From contig SJCO01000002.1 of assembly GCA_005217565.1 (NCBI GenBank), forward strand, positions 278,191 to 342,190: DNA of 64,000 bases, read 5' to 3'. The translations under genes and the position numbers were made by a program. Under the pieces are notes generated by a model. The model searched no databases. It was not told the DNA's origin and saw only the letters and a list, made by a program, of their open reading frames with translations. The stretch is from Puteibacter caeruleilacunae. GTDB lineage: Bacteria > Bacteroidota > Bacteroidia > Bacteroidales > Prolixibacteraceae. Positions 59,081-64,000 of the stretch are shown here, in pieces. The first letter of the stretch is position 1, and every line of letters starts with the position of its first letter.

Positions 59081-59111
59081 AAGGAAGATCGTTATGATCT
59101 TCCTTTTGTCT
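59081..59111. terminator. Bidirectional terminator between the toroid gene and the tRNA cluster
   Basis: AAGGAAGATC/GATCTTCCTT 10-bp stem with a 5-nt loop. An A-run on the left serves minus-strand tRNA transcripts and a T-run on the right (TTTTGTCTG) serves the plus-strand gene. Confidence 0.9.
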
Positions 59112-59112
59112 G

Positions 59113-59187
59113 TCGGGGTACCAGGATTCGAACCTGGGACCCCCTGCTCCCAAAGCAGGTGCGCTAACCGGACTGCGCTACACCCCG
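59113..59187 (-). tRNA. tRNA-Pro (UGG)
   Basis: Minus strand begins CGGGGTGTAGCGCAG and ends in GGTTCGAATCCTGGTACCCCGA. Anticodon stem-loop CTGCTTTGGGAGCAG gives anticodon TGG. The acceptor pairs CGGGGTG with TACCCCG. CCA is not encoded. Identical in sequence to the copy 112 bp upstream. Confidence 0.97.
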
Positions 59188-59224
59188 ATAATAATTTTTC
59201 GTATATTCAAGATAATTTAAAAAG

Positions 59225-59299
59225 TCGGGGTACCAGGATTCGAACCTGGGACCCCCTGCTCCCAAAGCAGGTGCGCTAACCGGACTGCGCTACACCCCG
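59225..59299 (-). tRNA. tRNA-Pro (UGG), second identical copy
   Basis: Same 75 bases as the copy at 59113-59187, with anticodon TGG. The short spacer between the copies differs, so the duplication involves the gene itself. Confidence 0.97.
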
Positions 59300-59326
59300 A
59301 TAATTATCTTAAATATGTCTAAGACT

Positions 59327-59416
<90 letters not shown>

Positions 59417-59470
59417 AATATCTTTCTGAACGTCGCTCTCAGTAGGTGTTCCCTCTCTAAGAATGCGGTG

Positions 59471-59501
59471 CAAATATAGGGCAATGATTTACACTGACAA
59501 A
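59471..59501 (-). promoter_or_regulatory. Promoter of the tRNA-Ser/Pro/Pro transcript
   Basis: On the minus strand a -33 TTTG (59498-59501) is followed after exactly 19 bp by a -7 TATATTTG (59471-59478). This is a full match to the Bacteroidota consensus TTTG-N19-TAnnTTTG. Expected start near 59464, about 48 nt before tRNA-Ser. Confidence 0.82.
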
Positions 59502-59837
59502 ATTTTTTTACAACTTTTTTTCATGAAAAATCACCTCACCTACCGTTACTCCCTCATTATAAATAATTTCGATTTTATTATTTTTTTTCACTTTCATAAA
59601 ATCGGCTAAAAACCCCGTATAACGGGACATTCATCGTTTTTCACCACCAAAAGCACTGAAACTCACCTCTCTAAAAGGTTACATGTTATTAAACCTGATA
59701 AAACCCTTGGAAAATTGGGTGATTCAATATACTTTTGAAGTGTAAACAATGACGTTCTAAGACAACAAAAGATATAAAAAGCATTCGCATTAGTTCTTGA
59801 AATTGGTAAACTCATCAGTTACAATAAAACGAGTAAT

Positions 59838-59925
59838 GCTCAACAGCTGTAAAGACAGGCCTCAACCTTCGGGTAGCCTTCGGGCTCGGTGGAAGTCTGA
59901 TCAGCTAGGCACTCAAATCCTGTCA
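59838..59925. ncRNA. Candidate structured RNA with twin UUCG hairpins
   Basis: A GC-rich island in A/T-rich DNA. Outer stem GACAGG (59854-59859) pairs with CCTGTC (59919-59924). Inside, two UUCG-tetraloop hairpins abut directly: ACC-TTCG-GGT (59865-59874) and AGCC-TTCG-GGCT (59875-59886). The palindrome CTGATCAG follows at 59897. The strand and family are unknown to me; no known riboswitch signature fits. On the plus strand a T-rich stretch (GGGGTTTTATTC) follows. Confidence 0.4.
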
Positions 59926-60228
59926 ATAGGGGTTTTATTCAATCAGGGCTAATGCGTTTTTTTATGCTTTTTTACCAACATTATGTTTACCTTTATTGTT
60001 CATCTTTCAGATACTTGTTTCCTAAACAGTATTTTACTCCACTATTTAACAACAATATTTTTTCCAAAGCAATCTATTTTAAATACATTTGCGTTAACCG
60101 AATATCAAACAATAAACATATTCTGACTGTTTTAGAAAAAGGAGACACACAAAAGCATGTGGTTATACTCTTTATGTTCTAGTTATAAATAGAATTGGAT
60201 TATGTTTATTTATTAAATCAAAAGACGA

Positions 60229-61284
60229 ATGAAATTTAACTATACGGCTCAAGCAACCAAATATAGTATTCAATTATTTACAATAATAGCGTTCCTGTTG
60301 ATTGCTTCATCAAACGGCTTTTCGCAGACAACCAGCACTACTGTCGCAAAAAAAGGAGAAGGTATCTATACATTATTAAAAAGAAATGGTCTATCTCCTT
60401 CAAAGTATATGAATGCATTCATTGATTTAAATAAAACCCGACTAGGCAAGAATAATGGATTAATCGTTGGGCGAAAGTATACACTTCCTAAGAGTACAGG
60501 AAGTAGTAATACAACCACTACATCAACTGCCTCTAAAGGAACGAGCATTGGTAGTTTCCCTATTTTTGGCCCAAAACACGCAAACATTAAACGAATCGAT
60601 AAAAAGTTATCTGGAGCGGTTTACTATCTGGTTAGTGGTCATGGAGGTCCAGATCCTGGTGCTGTAAGTAAACACGGCAAATATCAATTGGCCGAGGATG
60701 AATACGCTTATGATGTAATGCTACGATTGGCAAAAAGTTTAATGGAGCACGGTGCTACGGTTTACATGATAACGCGTGATAACAATGACGGTATTCGCGA
60801 CAATAGCTTTCTGAAACTTGATAAAGACGAGCGATGCTATCCTAATCTGAGAATTCCATATAATCAGTTATCTCGTCTTCGACAACGTACAAATGCCGTA
60901 AACAATCTATATCTGAAAAATAAAGGGAAAAAATATCAACGTGTAATCATAACACATGTCGACTCTCGAACTAAACGTAAAAACATTGACGTATTCTTTT
61001 ACTACGATAAACGAAGCAAAACAGGAAAAAAACTGGCTTCAAACCTTCTAAATACCTTTAATAGGAAATATAGAGAACATCAACCAGGTAGAGGATATGA
61101 AGGCTATATATCATCGAGAAACCTTTATGTACTAAAGCATACCTATCCACCTGCAACATACATTGAATTAGGAAACATTAATCATAGCAGGGATCTACAG
61201 CGAATTATTAAAGCCGACAATCGACAAGCTCTTGCCAAATGGCTTGCAGAAGGATTAATGCTCGATTTTCAGAATAACAAATAA
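60229..61284 (+). CDS. N-acetylmuramoyl-L-alanine amidase (Amidase_3), exported
   Basis: Zinc peptidoglycan hydrolase of 351 residues that cleaves the MurNAc-L-Ala bond in the periplasm. After a signal peptide (ending NGFSQ), a LysM-like segment (KGEGIYTLLKRNGLSPSKYMNAFIDLNK) probably binds peptidoglycan. The catalytic domain starts near residue 125: LVSGHGGPDPGA (zinc His), LAEDEYAYDVMLRLA (zinc Glu), IITHVDSRT (zinc His) and ATYIELGNINHSRD (catalytic Glu). An inserted DNSFLKLDKDERCYPNLRI loop is usual in Bacteroidota members. Its stop codon overlaps the next ATG by one base, so the two are translationally coupled. Confidence 0.92.
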   Translation: MKFNYTAQATKYSIQLFTIIAFLLIASSNGFSQTTSTTVAKKGEGIYTLLKRNGLSPSKYMNAFIDLNKTRLGKNNGLIVGRKYTLPKSTGSSNTTTTSTASKGTSIGSFPIFGPKHANIKRIDKKLSGAVYYLVSGHGGPDPGAVSKHGKYQLAEDEYAYDVMLRLAKSLMEHGATVYMITRDNNDGIRDNSFLKLDKDERCYPNLRIPYNQLSRLRQRTNAVNNLYLKNKGKKYQRVIITHVDSRTKRKNIDVFFYYDKRSKTGKKLASNLLNTFNRKYREHQPGRGYEGYISSRNLYVLKHTYPPATYIELGNINHSRDLQRIIKADNRQALAKWLAEGLMLDFQNNK

Positions 61285-61691
61285 TGGTACCTTCGTATAC
61301 ATATCCCATTTTAGTAATAGATGGAGAATGTATGCTATGCAATAAACTTGTTAATGTAATTATTGAATATGAAAAAGAACAGGATCTAACATTCACATCC
61401 CTTTCTTCTTCATTTTACCAACAATTAAAAAGCAATAGAAATATACCAGAAAATATTGATTCGATTGTCTATATCTCCAAAGATCAGTACTACTTTGAGT
61501 CTGATGCAGCCATTCAGGTTAGCAAGCATCTAACATACCCATTAAGAGCGCTCTATTACTCAAAATACGTCCCTAAAAATATACGTGATTACTTTTATCG
61601 AATCATTGCTAGAAATAGGAAGAAATGGTTTGGTACGACATACAATTGTACTCGTATCAAACCTGAAAACAGAAGAAGATTTATCCTATAA
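61284..61691 (+). CDS. DCC-family thiol-disulfide oxidoreductase (DUF393)
   Basis: A 135-residue cytoplasmic protein with the DCC motif near the N-terminus (IDGECMLCNK; Asp13, Cys16, Cys19) and the usual conserved tail (ALYYSKYVPKNIRDYFYRIIARNRKKWFG). DUF393 proteins are thioredoxin-like with a CxxC pair; a redox function is presumed. The start overlaps the stop of the amidase gene (TAATG), so they share a transcript. The gene converges on the DUF4924 gene with only 5 bp between. Confidence 0.9.
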   Translation: MVPSYTYPILVIDGECMLCNKLVNVIIEYEKEQDLTFTSLSSSFYQQLKSNRNIPENIDSIVYISKDQYYFESDAAIQVSKHLTYPLRALYYSKYVPKNIRDYFYRIIARNRKKWFGTTYNCTRIKPENRRRFIL

Positions 61692-61696
61692 AGAAT

Positions 61697-62239
61697 TTAC
61701 ATTTCAAACTTACCATTCTCGAAATCGAGATATAACTTTGACAATCCCGACAAGAATTTACTAAAAGTAGTAATGGCATTCATAGTAGCAGCCGAAACCT
61801 CACGACCTTGTAATTTGAGCATTAACACACCATATAGTGCATTCATACATACTGCCACATCATTTAGTGATTTATCGCCCGATTTAGCCTTGAACTCTTC
61901 AATCATACCTGTGGCCGATTGATACATGGTATTGTAGGCAGGCTGTGTATTACTTTTCATCAAACGAAGGTGAAACTCATACACATCATTTAATAGGTTT
62001 TCAATAACCTGTAAATGTCCGACCTTCTGCTTTCGCTCCTTTTCCATCATCACAACCAGATTCTTATACCAGGTAAAGATCTCCTCTTTAACCTCTGCAG
62101 GTTGATCATAGCGATCGACCAATACACGTCTGATTTTATCAAGATCCAATTCATTGGCACGAATTAAATCTTCAATTTGCCACATGTACAGGATATATTC
62201 CGCAATATTTTCTTTACGTTTCTTTTGTGCAATAAGCAT
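61697..62239 (-). CDS. DUF4924 family protein
   Basis: A 180-residue all-helical cytoplasmic protein restricted to Bacteroidota, starting with the family-typical MLIAQKKRKENIAEYILYMWQIEDLIRANELDLDKI. No catalytic motif is visible and the function is unknown. It is the last gene of an operon with hslR, pth and rplY (gap 10 bp after hslR), a conserved order in the phylum, which hints at a translation- or RNA-related role. Confidence 0.87.
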   Translation of the reverse strand: MLIAQKKRKENIAEYILYMWQIEDLIRANELDLDKIRRVLVDRYDQPAEVKEEIFTWYKNLVVMMEKERKQKVGHLQVIENLLNDVYEFHLRLMKSNTQPAYNTMYQSATGMIEEFKAKSGDKSLNDVAVCMNALYGVLMLKLQGREVSAATMNAITTFSKFLSGLSKLYLDFENGKFEM

Positions 62240-62249
62240 AATCTTCGAT

Positions 62250-62624
62250 TTACAAATCCATTAAAGAATCAAGATCTCTTCTTTCTTTTTTGGTAGGGCG
62301 ACCAGTTCCTCGATCTCTTTTAAACCAGCTCATATTCTTCTGTAATTCCACTAAGTCAAGCTCCTTCTGCTCGGTTACTTCAACCATATACTCAGGAACC
62401 AACTTAGCACCCATACGTCTTTCTGCTAGCTGTTTAACCTTATACTTGCGAATAATAGGAGGTCGTTTAACTTCGATAATTTCACCTTCTTTAACTTCAC
62501 GTGCTGACTTAACATTCATCCCGTTAATCATCACCTGACCTTTTTTACACGCCTCTGATGCAATACTTCGGGTTTTAAAAAGTCTAACAGCCCAAAGCCA
62601 TTTATCAATACGTACACCTCCCAT
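62250..62624 (-). CDS. RNA-binding S4 domain protein (Hsp15/HslR-like)
   Basis: A 124-residue cytoplasmic protein with an N-terminal S4 domain (RIDKWLWAVRLFKTRSIASEACKKGQVMINGMNVKSAREVKEGEIIEV) and a basic C-terminus (WFKRDRGTGRPTKKERRDLDSL), the layout of E. coli Hsp15. Hsp15 binds 50S subunits that carry stalled nascent chains and aids their recycling. That fits its neighbours pth (4-bp gap) and rplY. Confidence 0.92.
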   Translation of the reverse strand: MGGVRIDKWLWAVRLFKTRSIASEACKKGQVMINGMNVKSAREVKEGEIIEVKRPPIIRKYKVKQLAERRMGAKLVPEYMVEVTEQKELDLVELQKNMSWFKRDRGTGRPTKKERRDLDSLMDL

Positions 62625-62628
62625 ACAT

Positions 62629-63195
62629 TTACTTGTTTTTATTATAAGAATTCATCGTCCGCTGAATACCTATTGTTGTAAATCCATGAATCGCTTCAAT
62701 ACAGTGGTCAATTAAAAATGGAAGTTCTTTCTCCTCATCTTTCCCCCACTCTCCAAGTACATAATTCACTTGCTGTCCTTTATGGAAATCATCACCAATA
62801 CCAAATCTTAGTCTGGCATAATCCTGCCTTCCCAACACCTGATTAATGTTCTTCAATCCATTATGTCCAGCATCACTTCCTTTGGCTCTAATTCTTATTT
62901 TCCCAAATGGGATAGCGATATCATCAACAAGAACAAATACTTTGTCGATAGGGATGTTTTCTTTTTGCATCCAATAGTTTACGGCCCTTCCACTTAAATT
63001 CATATAAGTAGTAGGTTTTAGCAGGATTAAGTTACGTCCTTTGAACTTATATTCACCTACCATCCCGTAACGCTTATCGCTAAAAACAACATTGGACGCT
63101 TCTGCTAAAGCGTCCAATATTTTAAAGCCTATATTATGTCTGGTGTTTTTATACTCAACACCTATGTTTCCTAATCCTACAATCAGGTATTTCAC
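62629..63195 (-). CDS. pth: Peptidyl-tRNA hydrolase
   Basis: Releases peptides from peptidyl-tRNA that has dropped off the ribosome. At 188 residues it has the family signature: [22 protein letters not shown] with catalytic His20, the [11 protein letters not shown] segment, [28 protein letters not shown] (catalytic Asp near 93 and the substrate-binding Asn), and RLRFGIGDD. It lies between rplY and hslR in one operon. Confidence 0.96.
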   Translation of the reverse strand: MKYLIVGLGNIGVEYKNTRHNIGFKILDALAEASNVVFSDKRYGMVGEYKFKGRNLILLKPTTYMNLSGRAVNYWMQKENIPIDKVFVLVDDIAIPFGKIRIRAKGSDAGHNGLKNINQVLGRQDYARLRFGIGDDFHKGQQVNYVLGEWGKDEEKELPFLIDHCIEAIHGFTTIGIQRTMNSYNKNK

Positions 63196-63217
63196 AATAC
63201 AAACCAGATTTTAGTTA

Positions 63218-63799
63218 CTAATTCTCTGCAGCTGCAGCATTCATCGCAGCACGAGCAGCACGAGTAATAATCACAGATACAACTGGAGTAGATTTAGCGT
63301 TCAAGAACTCAAGGTTCTCAACTTCCATAGCCTCTACTTTAATACTCTCACCTAAACCTAGTTCTTCAACATTAAGAGTAATTGTATCAGGAAGATCTTT
63401 TGCAAGTGCTTTAACTTTCAATCTTCTCAAGTTAATCTTCAATTTACCACCGGCTTTGATACCTTTAGCGAAACCTTCAACTTCTACTGGAATTTCAATA
63501 GTCACTGGATTCTCTTCAAAAATTTGAAGGAAGTCAATGTGAAGAATCTCGTCAGTTACAGGGTGGAACTGAATGTCTTGCATAATAGCTTTACAAGCTT
63601 CTCCATTAATATTAAGGTCAATTAAGTATACGCTAGGAGTGTATACTACTTTACGGAACTCGTTCGCATCAGCGTAAAAGTGAACAGGAGCTTCTCCACC
63701 ATACATTACACATGGTACGTTTCCTGCATTTCTTAAATTTTTCGCGTCTTTCTTACCTACAGCCGTACGCAATTGGCCTTTAATTTCAATACTTTTCAT
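63218..63799 (-). CDS. rplY: 50S ribosomal protein L25 (general stress protein Ctc type)
   Basis: 5S-rRNA-binding ribosomal protein of 193 residues with the two-domain Ctc form. The L25 domain is IEIKGQLRTAVGKKDAKNLRNAGNVPCVMYGGE with DILHIDFLQI-like sequence at about residue 85 (EILHIDFLQI). The C-terminal beta domain follows (IPVEVEGFAKGIKAGGKLKINLRRLKVKALAKDLPDTI). It is the first gene of the operon rplY-pth-hslR-DUF4924. Its promoter and a structured leader are seen upstream. Confidence 0.95.
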   Translation of the reverse strand: MKSIEIKGQLRTAVGKKDAKNLRNAGNVPCVMYGGEAPVHFYADANEFRKVVYTPSVYLIDLNINGEACKAIMQDIQFHPVTDEILHIDFLQIFEENPVTIEIPVEVEGFAKGIKAGGKLKINLRRLKVKALAKDLPDTITLNVEELGLGESIKVEAMEVENLEFLNAKSTPVVSVIITRAARAAMNAAAAEN

Positions 63800-63837
63800 T
63801 TTTTTAATCTAATAAGTTAATAATCAGTGGTACTCAG

Positions 63838-63893
63838 TCCTCCCTCCACGAGGGAAGGGCAAACAGCATACACCATCATCAACATGGGATGCT
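63838..63893 (-). promoter_or_regulatory. Structured leader of the rplY operon
   Basis: Between the promoter and the rplY start, the roughly 97-nt leader contains two hairpins: AGCAT...ATGCT (63865-63893) and CCTTCCCTC...GAGGGAGG (63838-63859). Leaders of ribosomal protein operons are often autoregulatory, so L25 may bind here; this is inference. Confidence 0.4.
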
Positions 63894-63903
63894 AAAAGCG
63901 GTG

Positions 63904-63911
63904 CAAAGATA
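63904..63911 (-). promoter_or_regulatory. -7 box of the rplY operon promoter
   Basis: Minus strand reads TATCTTTG, a full match to TAnnTTTG, about 105 bp upstream of rplY; transcription would start near 63897. The -33 region is T-rich but lacks a clean TTTG. Confidence 0.65.
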
Positions 63912-63921
63912 TAAAATAAAA

Positions 63922-63958
63922 CCGAAATACTTACTTAAAAGTATTCCGGTTTTTATAT
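63922..63958. terminator. Bidirectional terminator upstream of the rplY promoter
   Basis: ACCGAAATACTT pairs with AAGTATTCCGGT (one mismatch), flanked by A/T runs on both sides. It probably ends a minus-strand gene lying beyond the right edge. Confidence 0.8.
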
Positions 63959-64000
63959 TTTGAAAAAATCAGTTTATCCGATTAAATATAAATCGAACTA

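Larger units (their letters stand above)
59417..60228. other. Intergenic region between tRNAs and amidase gene, about 810 bp
   Basis: Holds the tRNA promoter (59471-59501, minus) at its left end and a compact structured element (59838-59925). The remainder is very A/T-rich. A 76-codon ORF (59952-60182) is rich in Phe, Tyr and Ile without domain features and is probably chance. The amidase promoter should be near 60200 but no clear box is seen. Confidence 0.5.

Noticed and set aside
59952..60182. 76-codon ORF rich in Phe, Tyr and Ile
   Set aside because: Composition mirrors the A/T-rich DNA, with no promoter, terminator or recognisable motif; probably a chance ORF.

Overview
The window is a chromosomal segment of a low-GC, probably facultatively or strictly anaerobic member of the Bacteroidota, most likely order Marinilabiliales or a relative. 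This rests on several signs: a SusC-type receptor with FecR anti-sigma and ECF sigma partners, a hybrid one-protein two-component regulator, many secreted glycan enzymes with lipoprotein or Tat signals, promoters of the Bacteroidota TTTG-N19-TAnnTTTG type, few Shine-Dalgarno sequences, and a class III (oxygen-sensitive) ribonucleotide reductase. The family-level assignment is inference. No insertion sequence, phage, integrase or CRISPR array was seen.

Layout. 1-3601: a SusC receptor cut by the left edge, a FecR-type anti-sigma factor and a divergent ECF sigma factor. 3609-6750: nrdG and nrdD under a cobalamin riboswitch. 6971-8469: a LytTR DNA-binding protein and a 6-bladed propeller lipoprotein. 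8813-13905: a DUF4838 lipoprotein, a lactonase-fold lipoprotein and a DUF1080 hydrolase, with a structured non-coding stretch between the last two. 13947-21129: a fatty-acid degradation operon (acyl-CoA ligase, thiolase, hydratase/dehydrogenase, acyl-CoA dehydrogenase). 21572-39781: a secreted unknown protein, GH95 fucosidase, GH109 enzyme, a membrane-spanning LamG/SARP-like regulator, an M81-type protein, a CoA-binding protein, a GH2 enzyme, a hybrid two-component regulator and a GH172/DUF2961 enzyme. 40498-45855: three signalling genes (PAS/GAF hybrid kinase, receiver-kinase, sigma-54 activator). 46205-50544: a secreted beta-rich subunit, a large usher-like outer-membrane protein and a PapD-like chaperone. 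50646-59074: a MORN/YwqK-repeat protein, an FAD oxidoreductase, a LacZ-type GH2 and a Tat-exported alpha/alpha-toroid protein. 59113-59416: three tRNA genes. 60229-63799: an amidase, a DCC protein and the housekeeping operon rplY-pth-hslR-DUF4924.

How it works together. The middle of the window is a loose glycan-degradation region; fucose, galactose and N-acetylgalactosamine are the predicted sugars. It lacks a visible SusD and seems controlled by two separate membrane sensors, the hybrid regulator and the LamG/SARP-like protein. The best candidate for an undescribed system is the three-gene chaperone/usher-like cluster at 46205-50544. Its promoter region carries three exact TTGACGAAT repeats at 21-bp spacing, and it lies just downstream of the three-gene phosphorelay. 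Other points worth a second look are the B12 riboswitch on a B12-independent reductase, a + strand terminator with no upstream gene before the phosphorelay, and two structured intergenic regions.
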